Source: Methylobacterium sp. Leaf91
Lineage (GTDB): Bacteria > Pseudomonadota > Alphaproteobacteria > Rhizobiales > Beijerinckiaceae
DNA: 64,000 nucleotides
Direction: 5' to 3'
NCBI RefSeq assembly: GCF_001422815.1
Contig: NZ_LMMP01000001.1
Span: forward strand, 181,848 to 245,847
A program made the translations under genes and the position numbers. Below, piece after piece: positions 1 to 9,926 of this stretch. The notes under the pieces are model-generated. The model did no database searches. It saw only the letters and a program-made list of their open reading frames with translations, and had not been told where the DNA came from. Each line of letters opens with the position of its first letter. The first letter of the stretch is position 1.

Positions 1-81
1 GGGGGTGGTTGGGTGACCCTCCCGGTACGGAGACCAGCGGAGCCACCCCCACCCCTTCCCTCCCCACAAGGGGGAGGGAGC
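1..81. repeat. Dispersed G/C-rich palindromic intergenic repeat, copy A (left end at window edge)
   Basis: A purine/pyrimidine-rich block that ends in a short hairpin (CCCTCCCC, loop ACAA, GGGGGAGGG). Read on the opposite strand, it matches the block at 6284-6397 closely, sharing a G5TGG-type start, a GGGTGACCCT segment, an AGCGGAGCCACCCCC segment and the terminal hairpin. It lies just upstream of the urtB-like gene, so it may shape the transcript end of whatever precedes it, presumably the substrate-binding protein gene. It may begin before the window. Confidence 0.6.
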
Positions 82-166
82 GCGCCCTTTTCGGGTCGCG
101 CCGCGCCACGGCTGATCGGCCCAATGCTTGCAAAGCAGACGTCGGATTCTTCGGAAGGTCGAAAAC

Positions 167-1093
167 ATGCTCGGTGACTATTCCCTCGGAGATCTCGGCG
201 CGATCTTCGCGATGCAGGGTTTCGCCGGCCTGATCCTGTTCTCGGTCTACGTGCTGATGGCCCTCGGCCTCGCGGTCATCTTCGGCCAGATGGGCGTGAT
301 CAACATGGCGCATGGGGAGTTCATGATCCTCGGCGCCTACGTCACCTATCTGTGCTCGACCTTCTTCCAGACCCACCTGCCCGGCCTGTTCGGCGTCTAC
401 TTCTTCGTGGCGATGATCCTGGCCTTCCTGGCCTCGGGAGCCCTCGGGATGATCGTCGAATGGACGCTCATCCGGCATCTCTACAAGCGCCCCCTCGACA
501 CGCTGCTGGCCACCTGGGGGCTCTCGCTGATCCTGCAGCAGGCCTACCGCACCATCTTCGGGGCCCGCGAAGTCGGCGTCGAGCTGCCCTCCTGGCTCAT
601 CGGCTCGGTCCAGGTCACCGACACGATCGAGGTGCCGATCAACGGCCTGTTCGTGATGGCGATCACGACTCTCATCACCGTCGGCGTCGGCCTGCTGATG
701 TACCGCTCGCGCTTCGGCCAGCAGGTGCGTGCGGTGATGCAGAACCGCCCCATGGCCGGCGCGGTCGGCATCGATACCGAGAAGGTGGATCGCTACACGT
801 TCGGCCTCGGCTGCGGCATCGCCGGTGTGGCGGGCTCGGCCTTCACCATGATCGGCTCCACCGGGCCGACCTCGGGCCAGCTCTACATCGTCGACACCTT
901 CCTGATCGTCGTCTTCGGCGGCGCGGCGAGCCTGCTCGGCACCATCGCCTCGGCCTTCTCGATCTCGCAGACCCAGTCGACCCTCGAATTCTTCCTGTCC
1001 GGCTCCACCGCCAAGGTTCTGACGCTGCTCGCCGTCGTCGGGATCCTGATGGTTCGCCCGCAGGGTCTGTTCACCCTCAAGGTCCGGCGCTGA
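167..1093 (+). CDS. urtB: Urea/short-chain amide ABC transporter permease (UrtB-like, LivH family)
   Basis: Inner-membrane permease of the hydrophobic amino acid/urea (HAAT) ABC family, 308 aa. The sequence is a string of hydrophobic helices and includes the family-typical segment FGQMGVINMAHGEFMILGAY near the N terminus. I chose the ATG at 167 because GGAAGG lies 8 bases upstream; the frame is open further back to a TTG at 128. The next permease gene starts 13 bases downstream. Because formamidase and amidase genes follow in the same operon, the substrate is probably formamide, acetamide or urea rather than branched-chain amino acids. That is inference from context: permeases of this family cannot be assigned a substrate by sequence alone. 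The periplasmic binding protein is not in the window. Confidence 0.88.
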   Translation: MLGDYSLGDLGAIFAMQGFAGLILFSVYVLMALGLAVIFGQMGVINMAHGEFMILGAYVTYLCSTFFQTHLPGLFGVYFFVAMILAFLASGALGMIVEWTLIRHLYKRPLDTLLATWGLSLILQQAYRTIFGAREVGVELPSWLIGSVQVTDTIEVPINGLFVMAITTLITVGVGLLMYRSRFGQQVRAVMQNRPMAGAVGIDTEKVDRYTFGLGCGIAGVAGSAFTMIGSTGPTSGQLYIVDTFLIVVFGGAASLLGTIASAFSISQTQSTLEFFLSGSTAKVLTLLAVVGILMVRPQGLFTLKVRR

Positions 1094-1106
1094 GGAGGCC
1101 ATCCCG

Positions 1107-2273
1107 ATGACAAGCCCCGTCCAGACCCTGTCGAAGTCGCTCACCGTGAACGACAATCCCTTCATGAAACCGATGGAGTGGGTGAGCCTCGCGCTGCTCG
1201 CCGGCCTCATCCTCTTCGTCCTGCCGGCGACCCTCGACGCGTTCCGCCTCAACCTCGTCGGCAAGTACCTCACCTACGCCTTCGTGGCGCTGGGCCTCGT
1301 CATGTGCTGGGGTTATGCCGGCATCCTATCTCTCGGACAGGGCGTGTTCTTCGGGCTCGGCGGCTATTGCATGGCCATGTACCTGAAGCTCGAAGCCTCC
1401 AGCGTCGAGAACACCAAAATCCAGTCGACGCCGGGCATCCCGGACTTCATGGACTGGAACCAGATCACCGAACTTCCCCTGATGTGGAAGCCGTTCCAGA
1501 GCCTGCCGCTGACACTGATCCTCGTCGTGGCCGTGCCGGTGTTCTTCGCCTTCATCATCGGTTTCGCGATGTTCACCCGCCGGGTCGGCGGCACCTACTT
1601 CGCCATCATCACCCAGGCCATCGCCGCCATCCTGACGATCCTCATCGTCGGCCAGCAGGGCTATACCGGCGGCATCAACGGCATCACCGACCTGCGGACC
1701 CTGCACGGTTGGGACATCCGCACCGACAGCGCGAAGTTCATCCTCTACTTCGTCAATGGAGGGCTGCTCCTTGGCTGCATCCTGGCGGCGCAATACGTGA
1801 AGAAGGCCAAGCTCGGGCGCATCCTCCTCGCCATGCGCGACAAGGAGGACCGGGTCCGGTTCTCGGGCTATTCCGTGGCCGGGTTCAAAGTCTTCGCCTT
1901 CTGCCTCGCGGCCGGCTTCGCCGCCATCGGCGGGGCGATGTTCACCCTGCAGGTCGGGTTCATGTCGCCGTCCTTCGTCGGCATCGTGCCCTCCATCGAG
2001 ATGGTGATCTACGCCGCCGTCGGCGGGCGCCTGTCCCTGTTCGGCGCCGTCTGGGGCACGCTTCTGGTCAACTGGGCCAAGACCACCTTCTCGGAGAGCT
2101 TCCCCGAACTCTGGCTCTTCGGACTCGGCGCCCTGTTCATCGCCGTCGTGCTCGCCTTCCCCAACGGCTTGGCCGGCATCTACCGCAGCTATGTCGAGCC
2201 GCGCCTGACCCGCAAGGTCAAGGCCCTGGCGCCGGCGGGTGCGCCCGTCCCCCACGGCACCCCCGCCGAATAG
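1107..2273 (+). CDS. urtC: Urea/short-chain amide ABC transporter permease (UrtC-like, LivM family)
   Basis: Second membrane subunit of the HAAT-type transporter, 388 aa with about ten predicted membrane segments. The N-terminal helices are followed by a polar insertion around residues 95-125 (residues EASSVENTKIQ and following), which is typical of UrtC compared with the shorter LivM. The family-typical stretch YTGGINGITDL is present. A good GAGGAGG ribosome site precedes the ATG. It follows urtB by 13 bases and precedes the first ATPase gene by 14, so the genes form one operon and the proteins one complex. The UrtC versus LivM call rests on length and neighbours. Confidence 0.88.
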   Translation: MTSPVQTLSKSLTVNDNPFMKPMEWVSLALLAGLILFVLPATLDAFRLNLVGKYLTYAFVALGLVMCWGYAGILSLGQGVFFGLGGYCMAMYLKLEASSVENTKIQSTPGIPDFMDWNQITELPLMWKPFQSLPLTLILVVAVPVFFAFIIGFAMFTRRVGGTYFAIITQAIAAILTILIVGQQGYTGGINGITDLRTLHGWDIRTDSAKFILYFVNGGLLLGCILAAQYVKKAKLGRILLAMRDKEDRVRFSGYSVAGFKVFAFCLAAGFAAIGGAMFTLQVGFMSPSFVGIVPSIEMVIYAAVGGRLSLFGAVWGTLLVNWAKTTFSESFPELWLFGLGALFIAVVLAFPNGLAGIYRSYVEPRLTRKVKALAPAGAPVPHGTPAE

Positions 2274-2287
2274 GAGCGAGACTGACG

Positions 2288-3073
<786 letters not shown>

Positions 3074-3087
3074 ACAGGACCGGCGCC

Positions 3088-3840
3088 ATGCTTCAGACCA
3101 GTTCCGCCTCGGCCACCCTCCCGCCGGCGCCCGCCCTCGGGGCTCAGCCGATGCTGGCGATCCGCGACCTGCACTCAGCCTATGGCCAGAGCGAGGTGCT
3201 GCACGGCCTCGACATCAGCATCGCACCCGGCGAGATCGTCGCCGTGATGGGCCGCAACGGCATGGGCAAGACCACGCTGATGAAGACCCTGATGGGGATC
3301 GTCCCGGTGAAGTCCGGCACCATCACGGTCGACGGCCGGGACATCACCGCCCTCAAGAGCCACCAGCGCGTGGCGGGCGGCCTCGCCTACGTGCCGCAGG
3401 GCCGGATGATCTTCTCGGCCATGACGGTGCAGGAGAATATCGAGACGGGCCTGACCGTCACCAAGGAGCGCAAGGTTCCGCAGGACCTCTACACGATGTT
3501 CCCGGTCCTGCTGGAAATGAAGGCAAGACGCGGCGGCAACCTCTCCGGCGGTCAGCAGCAGCAACTGGCCATCGCGCGGGCGCTGGCCAGCCGGCCGAAG
3601 GTGCTCCTCCTCGACGAGCCGACCGAGGGCATCCAGCCCTCGATCATCCGCGAGATGGGACGGACCCTGAAGAAGATCCGCGACGAGCGCGGCCTTTCCA
3701 TCGTCGTCTCGGAGCAGGTGCTGAGCTTCGCCCTCGACGTCGCCGACCGGGTGCTGGTCATCGAGAACGGCCACATCGTCCACGAGGCGATGCGGGCGGA
3801 TATCGACGAGGCACAGGTCGCCCGCTTCCTCTCGGTCTGA
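3088..3840 (+). CDS. urtE: Urea/amide ABC transporter ATP-binding protein (UrtE-like)
   Basis: Second ATPase subunit, 250 aa. Walker A GRNGMGKT lies at residues 55-62, signature LSGGQ at 152-156 and Walker B VLLLDEPTEG near 172-181. The GRNGMGKTT form of Walker A and the EGIQPSII segment are typical of UrtE. An N-terminal extension of about 20 residues rich in Ala and Pro precedes the domain. It lies 14 bases after urtD and 53 bases before the hydrolase gene, so the transporter genes probably share a transcript with the catabolic genes. Confidence 0.92.
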   Translation: MLQTSSASATLPPAPALGAQPMLAIRDLHSAYGQSEVLHGLDISIAPGEIVAVMGRNGMGKTTLMKTLMGIVPVKSGTITVDGRDITALKSHQRVAGGLAYVPQGRMIFSAMTVQENIETGLTVTKERKVPQDLYTMFPVLLEMKARRGGNLSGGQQQQLAIARALASRPKVLLLDEPTEGIQPSIIREMGRTLKKIRDERGLSIVVSEQVLSFALDVADRVLVIENGHIVHEAMRADIDEAQVARFLSV

Positions 3841-3893
3841 TCGCCGGGGCAGCATCCGCCCGCCGTTCCGCAACACAGCTCCAGGGAGCCCCC

Positions 3894-4910
3894 ATGGCGG
3901 ATTACGAGATCTTCGAACTCGGCGACTATGTGCTCCAATGCGGTAAGACGCTGCGCAAGGCCAAGCTCGCCTTCAAGACCTTCGGAACGCTCAACGCGGC
4001 CAAGGACAACGCCATTGTCTATCCGACCTGGTATTCGGGCCAGCACACGGAGAACGAATGGTTGATCGGGCCGGGCAAGGCCCTCGACCCGGACAAATAC
4101 TTTATCATCATCCCGAACATGTTCGGCAACGGGCTCTCGTCCTCGCCGAGCAACACGCCCGCCCCCTGGGACGGGCCGCGCTTTCCCAATGTGACGGCCT
4201 ACGACAACGTCGTGGCCCAGCACCGCCTCGTCACCGAGCATTTCGGCATCGAGACGCTGGTGCTGGTGACGGGCTGGTCGATGGGTGCGCTCCAGACCTA
4301 CCATTGGGGCGCGCTCTATCCCGACATGGTCCCGCGCATCCTGCCGTTCCAGGGTTCGGCCAAGTGTTCGCGGCACAACTTCGTCTTCCTCGAAGGGGCG
4401 AAGGCCGCCCTCCAGGCGGACGCCGCTTTCGCGGAGGGCTGGTACACCTCGCCGCCGAACAAGGGGCTGCGCGCCTTCGGCCGGGTCTATGCCGGTTGGG
4501 GCCTGTCGCAGACCTTCTACCGGATCGAAGCCGACCTGACCCATATGGGCTACGCGTCCCTGGAGGATTTCCTCGTCGGGTTCTGGGAAGGCCTGTTCTA
4601 CTCGCGTGACGCCAACGATCTGCTGGCCATGCTCTGGACCTGGCAGAACGGCGATATCGGCGCCAACCCGGTCTTCAAGGGCGACACCAAGGCTGCGCTT
4701 GCCGCCATCCGCGCCAAGGCGATCCTGATGCCGGCCTCCACCGACCTGTACTTCCCGCCGGAGGACAACCGGATCGAGGCGGAATCGATGCCGAACGCCG
4801 AGTTGCGGGTCATCGAGACCTGGTGGGGCCATTTCGCCGGCGGCCCCGGCACCAGCCCCGACGACATCGCCACGCTCGACGCCGCGCTCAAAGAGCTGCT
4901 CGCGAGCTGA
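3894..4910 (+). CDS. Alpha/beta hydrolase, homoserine O-acetyltransferase (MetX)-like, in amide operon
   Basis: A 338-aa alpha/beta-hydrolase-fold protein related to MetX acyltransferases. The nucleophile elbow is GWSMGA (Ser129). Probable acid and base residues are Asp284 (in STDLYFPP) and His313 (in WWGHFAGGPG), giving a complete Ser-Asp-His triad. True MetX enzymes usually have GGSMGG and a longer chain, and no methionine gene is nearby, so homoserine acetylation is not supported. Its place between the amide transporter and formamidase suggests a hydrolase or acyltransferase acting on an amide, ester or acyl product. A strong AGGGAG site precedes the start. The specific reaction is unknown. 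Confidence 0.75.
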   Translation: MADYEIFELGDYVLQCGKTLRKAKLAFKTFGTLNAAKDNAIVYPTWYSGQHTENEWLIGPGKALDPDKYFIIIPNMFGNGLSSSPSNTPAPWDGPRFPNVTAYDNVVAQHRLVTEHFGIETLVLVTGWSMGALQTYHWGALYPDMVPRILPFQGSAKCSRHNFVFLEGAKAALQADAAFAEGWYTSPPNKGLRAFGRVYAGWGLSQTFYRIEADLTHMGYASLEDFLVGFWEGLFYSRDANDLLAMLWTWQNGDIGANPVFKGDTKAALAAIRAKAILMPASTDLYFPPEDNRIEAESMPNAELRVIETWWGHFAGGPGTSPDDIATLDAALKELLAS

Positions 4911-5024
4911 ACGCCGGGCAGCGCCGCCAAGGGCGCCGCCGGCCATCGTCCACGGCCCGCCGGATGAGCCGGCCGGCCCAAACGGGGCGCACGCCCCGGT
5001 CACGCCAGAGGGAGTCGAACAACG

Positions 5025-6254
5025 ATGGCTGAGACCCTGATCAAGGTCGACCTGACGCAGTCGGCCTACGACAACGACATGGTCCACAATCGCTGGCACC
5101 CGGACATTCCGATGGTGGCCATGGTCAAGCCCGGCGACGACTTCATCGTCGAGACCTATGACTGGACCGGCGGCTTCATCAAGAACAACGATTCCGCCGA
5201 CGACGTGCGCGACATCGACCTGTCGATCGTCCACTTCCTCTCCGGCCCCATCGGCGTCGAGGGCGCGGAGCCCGGCGATCTCCTGGTGGTCGATCTCCTC
5301 GATATCGGCGCCAAGCCCGAGAGCCAGTGGGGCTTCAACGGCTTCTTCTCCAAGAAGAACGGCGGCGGCTTCCTCGACGAACACTTCCCTCAGGCGCAGA
5401 AGTCGATCTGGGATTTCGAGGGCATGTTCACCAAGTCGCGCCACATCCCCGGCGTGCGCTTCCCCGGCCTGATCCATCCCGGCCTGATCGGCTGCCTGCC
5501 CGATCCGAAGATGCTGGACACCTGGAACACCCGCGAGAAGGCGCTCTACGACACCAATCCCGGCCGGGTGCCGGCGCTCGCCACGCTGCCCTTCGGCCCC
5601 ACCGCCCATATGGGCCGGCTCAAGGGCGAGGCGAAGGACAAGGCCGCGGCGGAAGGCGCCCGCACGGTGCCGGGTCGCGAGCATGGCGGCAATTGCGACA
5701 TCAAGGATCTGTCGCGCGGCTCGAAGATCTACTTCCCCGTCTACGTGCCGGGCGCCGGCCTCTCCATGGGCGACCTGCATTTCAGCCAGGGCGATGGCGA
5801 GATCACCTTCTGCGGCGCCATCGAAATGGCGGGCTGGGTCCATCTCAAGGTGAGCCTGATCAAGGACGGCATGTCGAAATACGGGATCAAGAACCCGATC
5901 TTCAAGCCGTCGCCGATGACGCCCAAATTCGACGATCACCTGATCTTCGAGGGCATCTCCGTCGATGAATACGGCAAGCAGCATTACCTCGACGTGACCG
6001 TGGCCTACCGGCAGGCCTGCCTCAACGCCATCGAATACCTGAAGAAGTTCGGCTATTCGGGCGCCCAGGCCTATTCGATCCTCGGCACCGCCCCGGTCCA
6101 GGGCCACATCTCCGGCGTCGTCGACATCCCCAACGCCTGCGCCACGCTCTGGATTCCGACGAAGATCTTCGACTTCGACATCAATCCGGGTGCGGACGGG
6201 CCGATCAAGCATATCGACGGCTCGATCCAGATGCCGCTCTCGCCGGATCTTTGA
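5025..6254 (+). CDS. fmdA: Formamidase
   Basis: Acetamidase/formamidase of the FmdA/AmdA family, 409 aa, the usual length for bacterial formamidase. It hydrolyses formamide to formate and ammonia in the cytoplasm. The family pattern is clear: the N-terminal NRWHPDIP segment, GGNCDIKDLSRGS in the middle, PVYVPGAGLSMGDLHFSQGDGE, and C-terminal SGVVDIPNACATLWIP. It follows the hydrolase gene by 114 bases and is followed by fmdB and amiE. With the transporter genes it forms a nitrogen-scavenging unit; in a methylotroph the formate would also feed one-carbon oxidation. A GGGAG ribosome site precedes the ATG. Confidence 0.94.
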   Translation: MAETLIKVDLTQSAYDNDMVHNRWHPDIPMVAMVKPGDDFIVETYDWTGGFIKNNDSADDVRDIDLSIVHFLSGPIGVEGAEPGDLLVVDLLDIGAKPESQWGFNGFFSKKNGGGFLDEHFPQAQKSIWDFEGMFTKSRHIPGVRFPGLIHPGLIGCLPDPKMLDTWNTREKALYDTNPGRVPALATLPFGPTAHMGRLKGEAKDKAAAEGARTVPGREHGGNCDIKDLSRGSKIYFPVYVPGAGLSMGDLHFSQGDGEITFCGAIEMAGWVHLKVSLIKDGMSKYGIKNPIFKPSPMTPKFDDHLIFEGISVDEYGKQHYLDVTVAYRQACLNAIEYLKKFGYSGAQAYSILGTAPVQGHISGVVDIPNACATLWIPTKIFDFDINPGADGPIKHIDGSIQMPLSPDL

Positions 6255-6283
6255 GAGGCGGTTCTGCCCTTCAGTCGAGCGCG

Positions 6284-6397
6284 TCCCCCTCCTCCTTGTG
6301 GGGAGGGGTTAGGGGTGGGGGTGGCTCCGCCAGCCTCCAGAGGTCGAGGGTCACCCCACCACCCCCACCCTCGATCCCTCCCCAAAAGGGGGAGGGA
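6284..6397. repeat. Dispersed G/C-rich palindromic intergenic repeat, copy B
   Basis: An element of about 114 bases between fmdA and fmdB. Its outer ends are hairpins (CCCTCCTCCTTGTGGGGAGGG on the left; CCCTCCCC, AAAA, GGGGGAGGG on the right). The interior has facing G-rich and C-rich arms (GGGGTGGGGGTGG against CCACCACCCCCACCC). Its reverse complement matches copy A at the left window edge. Transcribed, it should form a long hairpin that could protect or attenuate mRNA within the operon. Confidence 0.65.
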
Positions 6398-6496
6398 AGG
6401 CGCGCGACGCATGCGATGCATGAGACCGACAGCCCTTTGGGGGGAAGTACGTTTCCCCCGTCGCGTCGCCCATTGTCGATCCTTCGAGAGGCCCCC

Positions 6497-6814
6497 ATGC
6501 CCGTCTACGATTATGCCTGCGACGCCTGCGGGCCCTTCACGGTGCTGCGCCCGATGGCGCAGTTCAAGGACCCGCATGACTGCCCCGATTGCGGCTCGTC
6601 CTGCGGCCGCGCCTTCCTCACCGCACCCAACCTCGCCTCCATGGATGCGGGGCGGCGCAAGGCGCATGCGGTCAACGAGCGGAGCGCCCACGCGCCCCGC
6701 AAATCATCGGGGCACGGGGCCGGCTGCGGCTGTTGCTCGGGGGCCTCGAAAACCAAGCAGCCGGCGGCCGCCAAAAGCTTCCCCAACGCGAGGCCGTGGA
6801 TGATCAGCCACTGA
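6497..6814 (+). CDS. fmdB: FmdB-family zinc ribbon protein
   Basis: Small protein of 105 aa starting [12 protein letters not shown], the signature start of the FmdB putative regulatory family. Two CxxC pairs (Cys8/Cys11 and Cys29/Cys32) form a predicted zinc ribbon. A second cysteine group (Cys77, Cys79, Cys80) in a Gly/Ser-rich tail is extra. In Methylophilus methylotrophus a related gene was named as a putative regulator of formamidase; its molecular role is not established. It sits between fmdA and amiE, separated from fmdA by repeat copy B. Confidence 0.88.
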   Translation: MPVYDYACDACGPFTVLRPMAQFKDPHDCPDCGSSCGRAFLTAPNLASMDAGRRKAHAVNERSAHAPRKSSGHGAGCGCCSGASKTKQPAAAKSFPNARPWMISH

Positions 6815-6825
6815 AAGCTGCCACA

Positions 6826-6849
6826 CCCTCCCCCCTCTGCGGGGGAGGG
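6826..6849. repeat. Short hairpin related to the palindromic repeat tip
   Basis: CCCTCCCCC (6826-6834) pairs with GGGGGAGGG (6841-6849) around a 6-base loop, between fmdB and amiE. The arms match the terminal hairpins of copies A and B, so this looks like a reduced or decayed copy. It has no U tract and probably acts as an mRNA processing or attenuation hairpin, if it acts at all. Confidence 0.45.
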
Positions 6850-6890
6850 AAACGGCGCATTGCACTCCCGAATCCAGGAGAACCCCACCG

Positions 6891-7919
6891 ATGATGCATG
6901 GCGACATTTCCTCGAGCAACGACAGCGTCGGCGTCGCGGTCGTCAACTATAAGATGCCGCGTCTGCACACGAAGGCAGAAGTGCTGGAGAACGCGCGAAA
7001 GATCGCCGACATGGTGGTGGGCATGAAGTCCGGCCTGCCCGGCATGGATCTCGTGATCTTCCCCGAATACTCGACTCACGGGATCATGTACGACGGCAAG
7101 GAGATGTACGAGACCGCCTCCGCCGTGCCCGGGGAGGAGACCGCGATCTTCGCCGAGGCCTGCCGGAAGGCGGGTGTCTGGGGCGTGTTCTCGCTCACCG
7201 GCGAGCGCCACGAAGAGCATCCGAACAAGGCGCCCTACAACACCCTCATCCTGATGAACGACCAGGGTGAGATCGTGCAGAAATACCGCAAGATCATGCC
7301 CTGGACCCCGATCGAGGGCTGGTATCCGGGCGATTGCACCTATGTCTCGGACGGGCCGAAGGGCCTCAAGATCAGCCTCATCATCTGCGACGACGGCAAT
7401 TACCCCGAGATCTGGCGCGACTGCGCCATGCGCGGCGCCGAGCTCATCATCCGCTGCCAGGGCTACATGTATCCGGCCAAGGAGCAGCAGATCCTGATGT
7501 CGAAGGCGATGGCTTTCGCCAATAACACCTATGTGGCCGTGGCCAATGCGGCCGGCTTCGACGGCGTCTATAGCTATTTCGGCCATTCGGCGATCATCGG
7601 CTTCGACGGCCGGACGCTGGGCGAATGCGGCACCGAGGAAATGGGCGTTCAATATGCCGCCCTGTCGAAGTTCCTCATCCGCGATGCCCGCGCCAACATG
7701 CAGTCGGAGAACCATCTCTTCAAACTGCTGCACCGTGGCTATACGGGCATGATCAACTCGAAAGAAAACGAGCCCGGCAAGGCCGATTGTCCCTACGACT
7801 TCTATCGTCGCTGGATCGAGGACCCGGCCGGCACCCGCGAGGCGGTCCGCGCCATCACCCGCCCCGATCTCGGCACGCCGGAATGCCCAATCGAAGGCAT
7901 CCCCAACGCCGCCAAGTAG
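6891..7919 (+). CDS. amiE: Aliphatic amidase
   Basis: Nitrilase-superfamily aliphatic amidase, 342 aa, hydrolysing short amides such as acetamide to the acid and ammonia. The Glu-Lys-Cys triad is at Glu59 (FPEYSTHG), Lys134 (KYRKIMPW) and Cys166 (LIICDDGN), the same positions as in Pseudomonas aeruginosa AmiE. The N terminus [19 protein letters not shown] also follows AmiE closely. The formamidase AmiF is a related alternative, but N-terminal similarity and length favour AmiE. Tandem ATGs occur at the start with AGGAG upstream. It is the last gene of the amide cluster and gives the operon two amidases of unrelated folds. Confidence 0.93.
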   Translation: MMHGDISSSNDSVGVAVVNYKMPRLHTKAEVLENARKIADMVVGMKSGLPGMDLVIFPEYSTHGIMYDGKEMYETASAVPGEETAIFAEACRKAGVWGVFSLTGERHEEHPNKAPYNTLILMNDQGEIVQKYRKIMPWTPIEGWYPGDCTYVSDGPKGLKISLIICDDGNYPEIWRDCAMRGAELIIRCQGYMYPAKEQQILMSKAMAFANNTYVAVANAAGFDGVYSYFGHSAIIGFDGRTLGECGTEEMGVQYAALSKFLIRDARANMQSENHLFKLLHRGYTGMINSKENEPGKADCPYDFYRRWIEDPAGTREAVRAITRPDLGTPECPIEGIPNAAK

Positions 7920-7931
7920 GGGCACGCGAAG

Positions 7932-7968
7932 ACAAAGCCTCGACGAGTTCGACTCGTCGAGGCTTTGT
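7932..7968. terminator. Bidirectional hairpin terminator between amiE and the sensor kinase
   Basis: A perfect 17-bp stem, 7932-7948 pairing with 7952-7968, around a 3-base TCG loop. The stem begins with ACAAAG, so AAAG/CTTT at its foot gives a partial U tract in either direction. It lies between two convergent genes, amiE (+) and the kinase (-), and should stop both transcripts. Confidence 0.8.
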
Positions 7969-7977
7969 ATCGAAAGA

Positions 7978-9678
7978 TCAGTGGAAGCGGACGGTCGGCG
8001 CGGTCTCGATCGGAACGTCGATCCGGCAGCGCAGGCCTTCGGCTTGGAAATCGAGCTCGACCGAGCCCGCGAGTTCGCGGGCGATGCCGCCGGTGATGAG
8101 CCGGGTGCCGAAGCCGCGGCGCTTCGGCTGCGCCACGGCCGGGCCGCCGCGTTCCCGCCACTCGATTTCCAGCCGCCGCCCACCCATGCCATCCTCGGTG
8201 ACGCGCCAGATCACCGACAGGCGGCCCTGGCTGCCTGACAAGGCGCCGTATTTCGCCGCGTTGGTGGTGAGTTCGTGGGCGGTCATTCCCAAGGCCAGCA
8301 CGTAGCGCGGCGGTAGGTCGATATCGGGGCCGACGAGTTCCATATGGTCCGCCGAACTGCGGTAGGGGCTGAGCTCGTTCTCGAGCACGGCGCGGAGCGG
8401 CGCGCCGGTCCAGTCGTCGCGGGTCAGGAGATCGTGGGTCTTCGACAGAGCGAGGATGCGGCCCTCGAACTGCGCCGCCTGCTCCTCGCCGCCGCGCGAT
8501 TGCCGGGCGAGGGACTGGACCGTGGCGAGGGTGTTCTTCACCCGGTGATTCAGCTCGTGCATCATCGTCACCTGCTGTTCCTGCAGGCTGCGCGTGCGTT
8601 CGAGCTCGGCCCGCAGACCGTCCTCGTGCTTCTCGAGCGTGGCGGCCATGGCGTCGAAAGCCTGGCCGAGCTGGCCGAATTCGGAGCGGCCCGTCAGGCC
8701 CGACCGGGCGAAGAGCTGGCCGGAACGCCAGGCGCGGGACGCCTTCAACAGCCGCCGCACCGGCTTGCGGATGAAGACGCGGCCGCCGATCAAGGCCGCC
8801 ACGATGGCGACGAGCGTCCCGAGGAAGATCAGGATCACGCCGCGCCGCGTCGCCGCATCGATATCGGCGAAGGCGGTATCGCGGGCGAGGCCCACGGCGA
8901 CGGTCATCCCGTCGAGGGCGCCATCGGGACGGACCACGCTGGTGATGCGGCGGATTCCGTTGAGACCGGGCATCTCGACGGCGCTTCCGAGGGTGCTGGC
9001 CCTGTCCAGACCAGACGCGAAGGCGGCCGGCATCGTCTGACCGACCCAGGAGCCGAGATCGGGATTCTGGACGATGATGGTGCCGCTGCGGTCGGTCACC
9101 GTCACGGCGGCGTCCTTGGGCAGCCCGGCATGGGCCAGCCGCTCGCCCAGCCAGGCGGGATCGAAGCCGAAGATGAGCAGGCCGGAGGACCTGTCGCTGG
9201 AATCCCGGATCGGATAGGCGAACTGGATGGTGGGAACACGGCTGCCGCGACCGACCACATATTCCCCGATCACCGGCACGCCCGACTGCATCGCTTTCTG
9301 GAAATAGGTCCGGTCGGCGATGGAATAGGCGCCCTGCTCCATTCCCAGGCTGTTGCAGACGAGCTGCCCCTTCGCATCCGCCACGATGAGGATCGTGGCA
9401 CCGGAAAGCTTTCGGATGATGGAGCGCAGGAAGCTGGTGCACCCCGCCGCTTCCTGGTCGCGGATGAACGGAGCCTCCGCGAGGATATCGAGGAGTTGGC
9501 GCATTCCGCTGGCGAACTGGGTGAGGTCTTCCGCCACCGCGCGGGCGTTGCGCATTGCCGAGGCCGTCACGGCATCCTCGCGGGCGCTGCGCAGCGCGTG
9601 CTCGTTGAAGCTCTGGACCGCGATGGCAGGGACGAGGGCGAGCACGACCAGCGCGACGATACGGGATGTGAGCGTCAT
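7978..9678 (-). CDS. HWE-type sensor histidine kinase with extracytoplasmic Cache-like domain
   Basis: Membrane sensor kinase, 566 aa. An N-terminal helix (about residues 5-22), a periplasmic Cache-like sensor (about 25-280), a second helix (about 281-300) and a HAMP-like linker precede the kinase core. The phospho-acceptor is His378 in ELNHRVKNTL. The H-box form HRVKN and the ATPase segment AHELTTNAAKYGAL identify the HWE/HisKA_2 class common in alphaproteobacteria. No response regulator gene is adjacent, so its partner is encoded elsewhere. It is convergent with amiE; whether it senses amides is unknown. Confidence 0.88.
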   Translation of the reverse strand: MTLTSRIVALVVLALVPAIAVQSFNEHALRSAREDAVTASAMRNARAVAEDLTQFASGMRQLLDILAEAPFIRDQEAAGCTSFLRSIIRKLSGATILIVADAKGQLVCNSLGMEQGAYSIADRTYFQKAMQSGVPVIGEYVVGRGSRVPTIQFAYPIRDSSDRSSGLLIFGFDPAWLGERLAHAGLPKDAAVTVTDRSGTIIVQNPDLGSWVGQTMPAAFASGLDRASTLGSAVEMPGLNGIRRITSVVRPDGALDGMTVAVGLARDTAFADIDAATRRGVILIFLGTLVAIVAALIGGRVFIRKPVRRLLKASRAWRSGQLFARSGLTGRSEFGQLGQAFDAMAATLEKHEDGLRAELERTRSLQEQQVTMMHELNHRVKNTLATVQSLARQSRGGEEQAAQFEGRILALSKTHDLLTRDDWTGAPLRAVLENELSPYRSSADHMELVGPDIDLPPRYVLALGMTAHELTTNAAKYGALSGSQGRLSVIWRVTEDGMGGRRLEIEWRERGGPAVAQPKRRGFGTRLITGGIARELAGSVELDFQAEGLRCRIDVPIETAPTVRFH

Positions 9679-9926
9679 GACGGGAGGTCGGCCATGGGGA
9701 ACGTTTCAGCCAGACGGACCCGGTTCGGCCGACCGAATCAGCTTGGCCATAATACTGTATGCCTGACTTGGCGGACCAGCCGTATGGGCAATTTGGCGCG
9801 GCGCCGGGATTTCTCCGTAACGGTGAACGCTTAATCGTCCCTGTCGAGGCTGGACCGGCGCTCCGCCTGCGGCCACAACCGCGTCAGCGTGAAAGCCCCG
9901 AGCGTGACAGCACCGAGGAAGACCAC

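Noticed and set aside
3894..4910. Assignment as metX, homoserine O-acetyltransferase
   Set aside because: The elbow motif and length differ from true MetX and the operon is for amide use, so only the superfamily is claimed.
3552..6212. Long 886-codon open frame on the minus strand opposite the hydrolase and formamidase genes
   Set aside because: It is a shadow frame of high-GC coding DNA: the protein is low in complexity, rich in His/Asp/Gly/Arg, and lies opposite well-identified genes.
9759..9926. Longer N terminus for the aldose-epimerase-like protein
   Set aside because: The added 56 residues are Pro/Arg-rich with no family match, and the ATG at 9927 begins right at the first conserved strand.
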